Assembly (NCBI GenBank): GCA_946999645.1
Contig: CAMQDS010000011.1
Location: forward strand, 1 to 55,181
Length of the DNA: 55,181 nt
Source: an uncultured Bacteroidales bacterium
Lineage (GTDB): Bacteria > Bacteroidota > Bacteroidia > Bacteroidales > UBA932
Direction: 5' to 3'
Under the pieces are notes generated by a model. That model ran no database searches. It saw only the letters and a list, made by a program, of their open reading frames with translations, and was not told the origin of the DNA. Position 1 is the stretch's first letter, and every line of letters starts with the position of its first letter. The position numbers and the translations under genes were made by a program. Positions 16,444 through 24,908 of the stretch are shown here, in pieces.

Positions 16444-16537
16444 ATTAGTTAGTTATATTAATTATTTGAGTTCAAATTAATGAACCGCTGCTAATTTAGT
16501 TTTTTTTCCTGAGATTGCAATTAAAATAATTTATTCT

Positions 16538-16555
16538 TATTTTTGTGCAAAGATA
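16538..16555. promoter_or_regulatory. Overlapping divergent -7 elements (porin / zapA operon)
   Basis: Plus strand TATTTTTG (16538-16545) precedes the coiled-coil/zapA genes; minus strand TATCTTTG (16548-16555) precedes the porin gene. Both match TAnnTTTG exactly. The plus promoter supports translation starting at the ATG at 16569 and not the GTG at 16557. Confidence 0.55.
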
Positions 16556-16568
16556 GGTGAAAAGAAAA

Positions 16569-16841
16569 ATGCTCGAAGATATTAAAAAAAATATCGAAAG
16601 GTTAATAGCTCTGTATGAAGGCGAGAAGCAGGAGAAATCCAATCTTCTTTTGCGTCTAAATGAGAGCGAAGCCAAGAATGAAACCTATCGTAAACAGATT
16701 ACCGATCTGGAAAGAGAAGTAGATAATTTGAAACTTGCTGAAGCCTTTGCTGCGTCTTCGGACAATAATTCCGAAGCAAAAGAAAAAGTAGAAAAATTAA
16801 TAAGGGAAATAAATAAGTGCATTTCCCTATTAAGCAGATAA
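16569..16841 (+). CDS. Small coiled-coil protein upstream of zapA
   Basis: A 90-residue protein from the ATG at 16569 (MLEDIKKNIERLIALYEGEK). Almost the entire length is a heptad-rich coiled coil: LLLRLNESEAKNETYRKQIT, DLEREVDNLKLAE, VEKLIREINKCISLL. A GTG at 16557 would add four residues but lies about 7 bases after the probable transcription start. No known domain; the coiled-coil form and its position two bases before zapA suggest a cell-division role similar to ZapB, but this is inference. It is commonly seen upstream of zapA in Bacteroidota. Confidence 0.7.
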   Translation: MLEDIKKNIERLIALYEGEKQEKSNLLLRLNESEAKNETYRKQITDLEREVDNLKLAEAFAASSDNNSEAKEKVEKLIREINKCISLLSR

Positions 16842-16843
16842 GA

Positions 16844-17134
16844 ATGGAACAACGAATAACGGTAAAAATAGCAGAACGTGAGTATGTATTAATGTCTCCA
16901 AATGAAGAGACTGAAGAATATATAAGACTCGCTGCAGCCACGATTAATAAGAAAATATCTGGCTATTCTGCTAAGTTCCCTGGGAAGAACCTAGTTGATA
17001 TTCTGTCTTTTGTCGCTTTGAATGAGAGTATTGGAAGTATAACATTGCAAAAAAAGATAGAAGTAATACTCGGAGAAGCAAAAGAGCTTAAGAAAGATAC
17101 AGATAACTACCTTGATAGTATAAAGGAAAAGTAG
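16844..17134 (+). CDS. zapA: Cell division protein ZapA
   Basis: A 96-residue protein starting MEQRITVKIAEREYVLMSPN. The N-terminal beta-alpha head (EETEEYIRLAAATINKKISG) and C-terminal coiled coil (KIEVILGEAKELKKDTDNYL) fit ZapA, which bundles FtsZ filaments at the Z ring. The in-frame extension upstream (nine residues within the previous gene) is rejected because ATG at 16844 gives the family length and matches the start of homologues. The stop codon TAG at 17132-17134 touches the first base of the 6S RNA stem, the same gene order as zapA-ssrS in proteobacteria. Confidence 0.88.
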   Translation: MEQRITVKIAEREYVLMSPNEETEEYIRLAAATINKKISGYSAKFPGKNLVDILSFVALNESIGSITLQKKIEVILGEAKELKKDTDNYLDSIKEK

Positions 17135-17314
17135 CCGTCAGTCCCCTTCGGCTGAAAACAACACGTTCTAAGGAACCGAGTATACTCGATCCGGGGATGG
17201 CGGGCCAAGGTTACCCACATTGGGGATCCCTTTAGGGACGTTGGATTACTGAACCGGAACGGAGCTCAAATCTTTTTTTAAAGATTTTTCTGACCACTGG
17301 ACGGACGGCTTTTT
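17134..17314 (+). ncRNA. ssrS: 6S RNA (Bacteroidales type)
   Basis: A non-coding, GC-richer stretch between zapA and rny. The 5' end GCCGTC (17134-17139) pairs with GACGGC (17304-17309), closing a long rod in which AGTCC also meets GGAC. Inside are paired arms and an open central bubble, as in 6S RNA, which mimics an open promoter and holds the housekeeping RNA polymerase in stationary phase. 6S of Bacteroidales (first described as the Bacteroidales-1 motif) is often found in this position next to zapA. Ends are estimated from pairing; a few bases either way are possible. The closing stem is followed by TTTTT (17310-17314). Confidence 0.78.
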
Positions 17315-17325
17315 ATACAGAATAC

Positions 17326-17367
17326 AGACCGGAACCTCTTTAAAAGAGAAGTTACGGTCTTTTTTTA
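17326..17367 (+). terminator. Terminator downstream of 6S RNA
   Basis: AGACCG (17326-17331) pairs with CGGTCT (17355-17360), with AACCTCTTT/AAGAGAAGTT extending the stem, followed by seven T residues. It separates zapA/6S from rny, so rny needs its own start or readthrough. Confidence 0.8.
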
Positions 17368-17395
17368 TAAGATATTATGTAAAAAATAAAATATA

Positions 17396-18937
17396 ATGAA
17401 TATAATTTTGCTAATCATAGGTTTAATTGTCGGAGCAGGAGCCGCACTAGCCACATATATTGCCATACAAAAGTCTATTCTTAAGGGCAGAAAACATGAA
17501 ATTATCCAAAAGGCTGAGTTAGAGGCTGAAAGTATAAAGAAGGATAAAATTCTTCAAGCAAAAGAAAAATTTTTACAGATGAAAAGTGACTGTGAAAAGT
17601 TTGTAAATGAGAAGAATATCCAGATTAAGGATGCTGAGAATAGAATCAGACAAAAGGAAAATAATGTCAATCAACAAAATTCAGAATTGCAGAAGAAGTT
17701 AAGAGAGGCAGAATCTATGAAACAGTCTCTTGCTCAACAGCATGAAAATCTTGCAAAGCAGTCTGAAGAATATGAGAAATTAAAAACTGCTGCAAATAAG
17801 CAAATTGAAAGTATTGCTGGTATGAGTGCAGCTGAAGCAAAACATATTTTAATGGAAAATATGAAAGCTGAAGCACGTTCTGAGGCTCAAGCATATATAA
17901 ATGACACAATAGATGAGGCAAGACTGAATGCTAACAGGGAGGCAAAGAGGATAGTTATTACTACTTTGCAGCGTACAGCAACAGAAACTGCAATAGAAAA
18001 TGCCGTTACTACTTTTCCTATAGAAAGTGATGAAGTTAAGGGTAGGATTATAGGAAGAGAAGGACGTAATATAAGGGCTCTTGAAGCTGCAACAGGAGTC
18101 GAAATCATTGTAGATGATACGCCTGATGCAATATTGCTTTCTGCTTTTGATCCTGTAAGACGAGAAATTGCAAGACTTTCACTTCATCAACTTGTTATAG
18201 ATGGACGTATACATCCTGCACGTATTGAAGAGGTTGTAACAAAGGTAAAAAAGCAATTGGACGAAGAAATCCTTGAAACTGGCAAAAGAACCTGTATAGA
18301 TTTAGGTATACACGGACTTAATATTGAACTTGTAAAACTGATAGGACGAATGAAATATCGTTCATCATACGGTCAGAACTTGCTGCAACATTCAAGGGAA
18401 GTTGCAAACATTTGCTCAATAATGGCATCCGAATTGGGACTTAATCCTAAATTAGCAAAGCGTGCTGGATTATTGCATGACATTGGAAAAGTATCTGAGG
18501 ATGATCCAGAACTTCCTCATGCACTTTTAGGTATGAAATTGGCAGAGCAATACAAAGAAAATCCTGAAGTTTGCAATGCAATCGGGGCTCACCATGAAGA
18601 AATAGAGATGTCATCTATTATTTCTCCTATAGTAATGGTCGGAGATGCGATTTCAGGTGCTCGCCCAGGAGCAAGACGAGAGGTAATCGAATCATATATC
18701 AAAAGATTGAAAAGTATGGAAGACTTAGCGTCATCATATCAGGGAGTAACTAAAAGTTACGCCATTCAAGCAGGAAGAGAACTTAGAGTCATCGTTGGAG
18801 CGGAAGACGTATCCGATGAACAGGCTGGACAACTTTCTTCTGATATAGCTCAAAAGATACAGAATGAGATGACATACCCTGGGCAGGTAAAAATTACAGT
18901 TATAAGAGAAACTCGTTCAGTTGCTTATGCCAAGTAG
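17396..18937 (+). CDS. rny: Ribonuclease Y
   Basis: A 513-residue membrane-anchored endoribonuclease that starts mRNA decay. Domains in order: N-terminal membrane helix (ILLIIGLIVGAGAALATYIA), a long charged coiled coil (about 25-195), a KH RNA-binding domain with GRIIGREGRNIRALE (about 217-231), and an HD domain with the metal-binding HD pair in AGLLHDIGKVSED (about 358-370). The C-terminal TYPGQVKITVIRETRSVAYAK is diagnostic. It follows 6S RNA and is 26 bases upstream of dsbD, perhaps in one transcript. Full length. Confidence 0.95.
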   Translation: MNIILLIIGLIVGAGAALATYIAIQKSILKGRKHEIIQKAELEAESIKKDKILQAKEKFLQMKSDCEKFVNEKNIQIKDAENRIRQKENNVNQQNSELQKKLREAESMKQSLAQQHENLAKQSEEYEKLKTAANKQIESIAGMSAAEAKHILMENMKAEARSEAQAYINDTIDEARLNANREAKRIVITTLQRTATETAIENAVTTFPIESDEVKGRIIGREGRNIRALEAATGVEIIVDDTPDAILLSAFDPVRREIARLSLHQLVIDGRIHPARIEEVVTKVKKQLDEEILETGKRTCIDLGIHGLNIELVKLIGRMKYRSSYGQNLLQHSREVANICSIMASELGLNPKLAKRAGLLHDIGKVSEDDPELPHALLGMKLAEQYKENPEVCNAIGAHHEEIEMSSIISPIVMVGDAISGARPGARREVIESYIKRLKSMEDLASSYQGVTKSYAIQAGRELRVIVGAEDVSDEQAGQLSSDIAQKIQNEMTYPGQVKITVIRETRSVAYAK

Positions 18938-18963
18938 ATCTGGCTTTAATATAGTACTATAGG

Positions 18964-20982
18964 ATGAAAAAGTTAATTCTATTTTTAACGACAGTCATTA
19001 TTGCATCAGTGGCTGCCTTTGGTCAGAAAAGCGAAAAAAATGTAATATGGAAAACTGGGTTAAATAAAATCGATTCTGATTTATATGAAGTTATAATTAC
19101 AGGAAAGATACTACCTGGATGGCATATTTATGGAATAAATCATAAAGATACTCCTACACAATTAAATCTTTCTTTACCTCAAGGATGTTCTTTGTCGGGA
19201 AAAACTTATGAAATAACGGAGAGCATTTTGCAAAATGGAGAACCAGTAATTTTTGATGAAGCAAAAATCGCTCAGAAAATAAAGGTTAACCCAGACAAAT
19301 TCTCAGGAGAAAAAATTAAAGGCATTATACATTGGATGGAATGTACGGATGGTATGTGTTCTCTTCCTACGGATTTGGAATTTACCATAAGTATTCCTGC
19401 TAAATCTGTTGTCAATTCTGATACGATTTCAGACAAAAAGGATGTTAACAAATCTGTTATCACTGATAACGTTTCTGTTTCACCTACTGTAAATAAGAAT
19501 ATTACTCCTGATAGTCCCAAAACTGATGAGGTGCCGATTTTAGCACTGATAATTGAAGCAATATTGTGGGGATTTGCAATGCTTCTCACACCTTGTGTCT
19601 TTCCTATGGTGCCGATGACCATATCATTTTTTATGAAAGGTTCGTCATCCCCTACTCAAGGTCGCTTTAAGGCATTTATGTATGGAATCTTCATTGTTCT
19701 TTTATATACCCTTCCTATCACTATAATCATAGGTGCAACACGTCTCTTCGGAGGTGAAACGGTAACTGCTGATATATTCAACTGGCTTGCAACACATTGG
19801 CTTCCAAATATAATCTTTTTTGTAGTCTTTCTTATATTTGCAGCATCATTCTTTGGCGCCTTTGAAATAACACTTCCTGATTCAATTGTTAATAAGAGTG
19901 ATAAAAATTCTGATAGAAAAGGTCTTGCAGGTGTATTTTTTATGGCTCTGACTCTTGTCCTGGTATCTTTTTCCTGTACAGGTCCGATAGTTGGGTCTGT
20001 ATTGATTAAATCAACTCAAGGACAATTTTGGACACCAATGATTACAATGCTTGCTTTTTCAGTGGCTTTTGCACTTCCTTTTACAGTGATAGCTCTCTTC
20101 CCTTCGTTACTGGATAAGATGAAAAAAGGAAATGGTGCATGGCTCAATTCTGTAAAAGTTATCTTGGGATTTATAGAAATAGCTCTCGGGCTTAAATTTT
20201 TAAGTATACCAGATCAGACCTATCATTGGGGATTACTCGATAGAGAAATATATCTTGCTATATGGATAGTCGTATTTACTCTGTTAGGTCTTTATTTACT
20301 TGGTAAAATTCGTTTTAAACATGATGAACCTATAGAACATATAGGTATATTAAGACTTTCTACCGTAATTGTAGTATTTTCTTTTGTAGTATATATGATA
20401 CCTGGAATGTTCGGGGCTCCTTTGAAAGCACTTTCAGGATATATACCTCCTATGGAAACACAGGACTTTGCAATAGGAAACCTGCCACAAAATATTCAAA
20501 ATGACAATAGTTCTGTTAAAGATGAGAAAACAATTCCGCTTGCTCTCGGTCTTAGGGGATATACAAAAATAGAAGATGGTTTAGAAGAGGCTAAAAAACA
20601 AGGAAAACCGCTTTTTATAGATATAACTGGGCATGGATGTACAAATTGCCGTGAAATGGAGCAAAGAGTGTGGAGCGATCCTCGTGTGAGGGATATGCTT
20701 AAAGATAGATTTGTAATTACGGCCCTATATACAGATGATAAAACCACACTTGAAGAGAAAGATTGGGTAAAGGCAGAAAACGGACAGATACTGAAAGATT
20801 TAGGACGTGTAAATGCGTATATAGTAAGAAATCGTTTTGGGGTAAATGCCCAACCAAATTATGCTATTCTTTCGCTTTCTGGTGAGTTATTGGTGCCTGT
20901 CAGAGGTTATAACCTTAATGTTGACGAATATATAGATTTTCTTCAATCTGGAATTAATGCTTTTGAAAAACAAAATCAGTGA
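18964..20982 (+). CDS. dsbD: Thiol:disulfide interchange protein DsbD
   Basis: A 672-residue inner-membrane protein that carries electrons from cytosolic thioredoxin to the periplasm. Signal peptide (ends VAAFGQ), N-terminal domain with two redox cysteines in MECTDGMCSLPTD, then eight or so membrane spans with the paired cysteines in LLTPCVFPMVPMTIS and SFSCTGPIVGS, and a C-terminal thioredoxin domain with the motif HGCTNCREME (about 560). All three cysteine pairs needed for the relay are visible. It follows rny and converges with the GSCFA gene; their 3' ends overlap by seven bases. Confidence 0.9.
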   Translation: MKKLILFLTTVIIASVAAFGQKSEKNVIWKTGLNKIDSDLYEVIITGKILPGWHIYGINHKDTPTQLNLSLPQGCSLSGKTYEITESILQNGEPVIFDEAKIAQKIKVNPDKFSGEKIKGIIHWMECTDGMCSLPTDLEFTISIPAKSVVNSDTISDKKDVNKSVITDNVSVSPTVNKNITPDSPKTDEVPILALIIEAILWGFAMLLTPCVFPMVPMTISFFMKGSSSPTQGRFKAFMYGIFIVLLYTLPITIIIGATRLFGGETVTADIFNWLATHWLPNIIFFVVFLIFAASFFGAFEITLPDSIVNKSDKNSDRKGLAGVFFMALTLVLVSFSCTGPIVGSVLIKSTQGQFWTPMITMLAFSVAFALPFTVIALFPSLLDKMKKGNGAWLNSVKVILGFIEIALGLKFLSIPDQTYHWGLLDREIYLAIWIVVFTLLGLYLLGKIRFKHDEPIEHIGILRLSTVIVVFSFVVYMIPGMFGAPLKALSGYIPPMETQDFAIGNLPQNIQNDNSSVKDEKTIPLALGLRGYTKIEDGLEEAKKQGKPLFIDITGHGCTNCREMEQRVWSDPRVRDMLKDRFVITALYTDDKTTLEEKDWVKAENGQILKDLGRVNAYIVRNRFGVNAQPNYAILSLSGELLVPVRGYNLNVDEYIDFLQSGINAFEKQNQ

Positions 20983-21860
20983 ATTGGTATGTGAAGAGAT
21001 TGTCTATAGGATTTTTCATTTTGCAGTATTTGTTCTTCTTCAGAAGACGGTACTGCAAATTTTTTGAATTTTTCCCAGATGTAATTAACGGCAAGAGAAG
21101 ATGGATGAACCATATCATCAGCATAAAACCTGTAATCCCTTAAATCATCCAACAGTATTTCATAAGATGGGAAATAGTCTACAACATTCGGAAATAATTT
21201 TAGAACTTCATCTATTGCAATAAGCAACAAACTTTTACTTATCTGATTGCCATGAGCTCCGTCTGCTAAATGCCTTATAGGACTTACTGTGAATATGAAC
21301 TCTTTTCCTCTTATTTCCTTTGTGTCTTTGGAAAACTTACTGATTAGTAATTTTAATAGTGTAATTTCATGTGATAATGACAATAATTCCCTACTAAATT
21401 CTGACGCATTCCTTTTAAGACAGTTTGATACTGTTTCACCAGTAGTTTTTAGATTATAACACCAAGAAGTACCGAGAGTTATAATCACTTTATTGCAGTC
21501 TTTGTAGAAGTCGGATGCTGTTTTTAATGATGTATTTGCATTCTCTAAAAATGCCTCTTGATTGGGTCTTGCAAAAGATGTATGATGAGAGAATGAGCAG
21601 ATTAAACCAGCTCCTGCACCCATTTCTATACAGTCTTCTTTTGTAAACGGTATTCCTGATGCGAGCCTTTGTATAGAATTGCAAACAGAAATAGGATTAT
21701 ATAGTGTTCCGAATGGGTTAAGACATATATTAAAACCTCCCTGTCTTAACTTCATCCCTATTTCATCTGAAAAACAACTGCCTATAACTAATATTTTGTC
21801 TTGAAGAGAGATACTTACACAACTTTCCCCAACTTCTACATCAGTCTTGAATTTAATCAT
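20976..21860 (-). CDS. GSCFA-domain protein
   Basis: A 294-residue cytosolic protein with the motif that names the family near the N-terminus, VIGSCFSDEIGMKLRQGGF (about 25-43; here GSCFS). Other conserved blocks are GTLYNPISVCNSIQRLA, ITLGTSWCYNL, FTVSPIRHLADGAHGNQISK and DDMVHPSSLAVNYIWEKF. GSCFA proteins resemble SGNH hydrolases, with the GSC(F) serine as a possible nucleophile and the late D-x-x-H as its partners; a substrate is not established. Single gene with its own -7 box, divergent from the gene at 21903. Confidence 0.88.
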   Translation of the reverse strand: MIKFKTDVEVGESCVSISLQDKILVIGSCFSDEIGMKLRQGGFNICLNPFGTLYNPISVCNSIQRLASGIPFTKEDCIEMGAGAGLICSFSHHTSFARPNQEAFLENANTSLKTASDFYKDCNKVIITLGTSWCYNLKTTGETVSNCLKRNASEFSRELLSLSHEITLLKLLISKFSKDTKEIRGKEFIFTVSPIRHLADGAHGNQISKSLLLIAIDEVLKLFPNVVDYFPSYEILLDDLRDYRFYADDMVHPSSLAVNYIWEKFKKFAVPSSEEEQILQNEKSYRQSLHIPIH

Positions 21861-21880
21861 ATCTTATAAAACCTTCTTTG

Positions 21881-21897
21881 CAAAATTACTAAATTTG
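21881..21897. promoter_or_regulatory. Back-to-back -7 elements between GSCFA and the gene at 21903
   Basis: Minus strand TAATTTTG (21881-21888) and plus strand TAAATTTG (21890-21897) both match TAnnTTTG and are one base apart. The plus-strand box ends only five bases before the ATG at 21903, predicting a leaderless or nearly leaderless transcript. Confidence 0.55.
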
Positions 21898-21902
21898 TAG
21901 TT

Positions 21903-23132
21903 ATGAGAAAAATAATAACGATACTATTGGTTTATAGCGGAATGTCGTTAAACATTCAGGCTCAACCATTTGATTTTTGGAGATTTAGGGATAAACAAAA
22001 TTCTCAAAAAGAAAATCCTGTTAAATTTGACTACAGAGTTAATTTTGAGTATAATTTAGATAATCGCGAATTTGATGTAGGAAAGAATCTATATACAAAT
22101 TCTATGACAATAAATGCCGCACGATTGACTCCTCAAATAGGATTTAAGGTCAATGATAAGTCTATGACTCATAATGTAATGTTGGGTATAGATGTATTGA
22201 AAAATATGGGAGAATCTCCTGTTAGTAAGGCAGATCGGTCACTTGAAAACTCAAGTCTTTTGAGAGAGTTGCTATTGTACTATAATGTAAAAGCTAAATC
22301 TGGAAAAGCTCTGATTTCTGGCTATGCTGGAGTATTTCCACGTTCTTTTAGTGTAGGTGAATATGATAATGCTTTCTATTCTGATTCTCTGCGATTTTAT
22401 GACAATAATATCGAAGGTGTATTGTTAAATGTTATCAGTTCTAAAGCAGTGTATGAAATTGGATTAGATTGGATGGGACAGTATGGAAGAGGAAGAAGGG
22501 AGCGGTTTCTTATATTCAGTTCAGGAAATATTCATTTTAGTAAGTTGATTACTGCAGGTTGGTCATTTTTTGGATATCATTTAGCAAATATGGTAGAATA
22601 TGGAGGAGTTGTAGACAATATATTGGCTTCTCCTTTTATTAAGTTGTCACTTGGAAGGGATCTATGGATACAGGACTTTTCTGTTAAACTTTCTTATTTA
22701 CAAGGATTTCAAAGAGATAGGTTGGTTTCTTCAAAATTTGTTTTTCCCAAAGGAGGTCAAATTGATTTACGGATTATGAATTGGAATACTGGAATTGAAA
22801 ATAAGCTATATATAGGGAAAAGTCTTATGCCATATTATAACAAAATCGATGCAGGCGGTAATAAATATGGTAGTCTGCTATATTTCGGAGATCCCTTTTA
22901 TAGAATCTTCCATAATGATAAAACTCAAAATGCTGTGGGTTTATATGACAGACTTGAACTCTTTTATCAGCCACATATATCAGATTTTATAGATTTGAAG
23001 ATAAGTATTATGGGACATTTTGCTACAAATGAGAATGGAAAAATAGGATTTATGGGTTCCCGACAGAAGTTGTCACTTATATTCAATCTTGAAAAGTGGA
23101 GAAATAAAACAAGAAACAATAAAACATATTAG
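21903..23132 (+). CDS. Hypothetical outer-membrane beta-barrel-type protein
   Basis: A 409-residue protein with a signal peptide (MRKIITILLVYSGMSLNIQA) and a long run of alternating hydrophobic/polar strands (for example VNFEYNLDNREFDVGKNLYT, NKSMTHNVMLGIDVLKNMGE, ISIMGHFATNENGKIGFMGS) with many aromatic residues at strand ends, consistent with a beta-barrel. I do not recognise the family. It precedes the periplasmic nucleotidase by 14 bases and is probably cotranscribed, so it may help pass nucleotides or phosphate across the outer membrane; that is inference. Confidence 0.55.
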   Translation: MRKIITILLVYSGMSLNIQAQPFDFWRFRDKQNSQKENPVKFDYRVNFEYNLDNREFDVGKNLYTNSMTINAARLTPQIGFKVNDKSMTHNVMLGIDVLKNMGESPVSKADRSLENSSLLRELLLYYNVKAKSGKALISGYAGVFPRSFSVGEYDNAFYSDSLRFYDNNIEGVLLNVISSKAVYEIGLDWMGQYGRGRRERFLIFSSGNIHFSKLITAGWSFFGYHLANMVEYGGVVDNILASPFIKLSLGRDLWIQDFSVKLSYLQGFQRDRLVSSKFVFPKGGQIDLRIMNWNTGIENKLYIGKSLMPYYNKIDAGGNKYGSLLYFGDPFYRIFHNDKTQNAVGLYDRLELFYQPHISDFIDLKISIMGHFATNENGKIGFMGSRQKLSLIFNLEKWRNKTRNNKTY

Positions 23133-23145
23133 AGAAAAATTAAAT

Positions 23146-24906
23146 ATGAAAACCAATTCTTTTATAATAGCAGGTATCCTCTGTTTTGGTCTTGCTTCGA
23201 CCTCATGCAATCGTTTAAAGGATGGAAAATATCATTTGGAATTATTGACAACCAATGATATACATGCAACTTGGTTTGACAGTTCTTATGTAGGAGGACA
23301 TATTCAAAAGTCTATTTTTGCCATCAACCATTATGTGGATAGTGTACGTAAAGCAGCAGGTGAGGAAAATGTACTTCTTGTAGATGGAGGAGACTGTTTG
23401 CAGGGAGATAATGCTGCATATTACTACAATTATGTAGATACATTGAGTCCGCACATATTTCCAAGGCTTGTATCCTATATGAAATATGATGCTATTGCTG
23501 TGGGAAATCATGATATTGAGACAGGACATAGAGTGTATGATAGAGTAACCAATGAACTTGCCAAATACGGAATACCTTTTCTTGCAGGTAATGCTATAAG
23601 AAATGATAATGGAAAGCCATATTTCCAAACATATAAGATATTTAAAAGAGGAGGTCTTAAAGTGGCTGTATTAGGTTATACTAATCCAAATATAAAGGCT
23701 TGGCTTTCAGAGAAATTATGGAAAGGAATGACGTTTTCGTCTCTCTTGCCGTTGGTACAAAATGATGTAAATCGAGTTAGAAAGACAGAGCGACCTGATG
23801 TTGTAGTGACAGTGATGCATTCCGGTGTAGGCAAAGGAGATGGAAGTTTACTGGAATCTCAGGCCCTTGACCTTTATAACAGCCTTAAGGGTGTTGATTT
23901 TCTTGTTTGTGCACACGACCACTCTGCATTAATACTTCAAAGAGACAGTATTTGCCTTATTAATTCTGGAAGTCACTCTAAAAACTTAGGGCATGGAGTT
24001 ATAGATGTGACAGTAAAAAATGGAAAGATTATATCTAAAACCTTATCAGCAAACTTAATCCCAGTAAAGGCAGAGATGGCAGATACAGCGATGCGAAATG
24101 CCTTCAGAAAGGATTTTGAAAAAGTAAGAAAGTTTACGCTTAGACCTATAGGCGAATTAAAAGCAGATTTACTTACTCGGGATGCTTATAAGGGAATGTG
24201 CAACTATATGAACCTCCTGCATACAATTTCACTATCTTGCCCTCCAGCTCAAATTTCGTTTGCGGCTCCACTTACATATAATGATAAAATAAATAAAGGA
24301 ACTCTGGTTTATAATGATTTGTTTAAATTATATCCATTTGAGAATCAATTATTTATTATTAAAATGACAGGCAAGGAAATAAAAGGCTGTCTTGAATTTG
24401 CATATAATACTCAGATAAATACAATTACTTCTCCCACTGAGCATATTCTTAAAATAAGTAATAAAGAAAATAAAAGATATAATCAAGTAGGTTGGTCTTT
24501 TGACAATCGTCCATACAATTTTGATTCGGCAGGTGGAATAAATTATACGGTAAATGTTACTGCTCCTTTTGGAAAGAGAATTGAAATTCAATCACTTGCT
24601 AATGGAAATCCTTTTTATTCAGACAGTACCTATTATGTTGCTATGACATCATATAGAGCAAGTGGTGGAGGAAATATTCTTCGTGAGGGGGCAGGTATTG
24701 ATACAGATAAAATTAACGATAGATTAGTAGAGAGTTATCCTGAAATAAGACTTCTTATATATGACTATATAAAGAAAAACCGGATCATAGATCCGGAAAT
24801 TATAGGAAATCCTGCTCGTATAGGAAAATGGAAATTTATACCTGAAGATATTGCCGATAAGGCACTTCAAAGAGATATGAATCTTCTATTTACGAATCCG
24901 AAGTAG
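23146..24906 (+). CDS. Lipoprotein 2',3'-cyclic-nucleotide phosphodiesterase / 5'-nucleotidase
   Basis: A 586-residue protein from ATG 23146, chosen because it opens a proper lipoprotein signal (MKTNSFIIAGILCFGLASTSC). An N-terminal calcineurin-like metallophosphoesterase domain has TTNDIHATWFD, VDGGDCLQGDNA, AVGNHDIETGH, VMHSG and CAHDHSA, the metal ligands in order. The C-terminal 5_nucleotid_C domain has SCPPAQISFAAPL, DLFKLYPFENQLFIIKMTGK and the substrate-binding aromatic region MTSYRASGGG. The family releases phosphate from extracellular nucleotides. Convergent with ffh, three bases apart. Confidence 0.88.
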   Translation: MKTNSFIIAGILCFGLASTSCNRLKDGKYHLELLTTNDIHATWFDSSYVGGHIQKSIFAINHYVDSVRKAAGEENVLLVDGGDCLQGDNAAYYYNYVDTLSPHIFPRLVSYMKYDAIAVGNHDIETGHRVYDRVTNELAKYGIPFLAGNAIRNDNGKPYFQTYKIFKRGGLKVAVLGYTNPNIKAWLSEKLWKGMTFSSLLPLVQNDVNRVRKTERPDVVVTVMHSGVGKGDGSLLESQALDLYNSLKGVDFLVCAHDHSALILQRDSICLINSGSHSKNLGHGVIDVTVKNGKIISKTLSANLIPVKAEMADTAMRNAFRKDFEKVRKFTLRPIGELKADLLTRDAYKGMCNYMNLLHTISLSCPPAQISFAAPLTYNDKINKGTLVYNDLFKLYPFENQLFIIKMTGKEIKGCLEFAYNTQINTITSPTEHILKISNKENKRYNQVGWSFDNRPYNFDSAGGINYTVNVTAPFGKRIEIQSLANGNPFYSDSTYYVAMTSYRASGGGNILREGAGIDTDKINDRLVESYPEIRLLIYDYIKKNRIIDPEIIGNPARIGKWKFIPEDIADKALQRDMNLLFTNPK

Positions 24907-24908
24907 GC

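Noticed and set aside
16817..16843. Longer zapA start
   Set aside because: It overlaps the upstream gene; ATG at 16844 gives normal ZapA length.
23089..23145. Longer nucleotidase start overlapping the previous gene
   Set aside because: ATG at 23146 begins the lipoprotein signal; the extension is charged and would block export.
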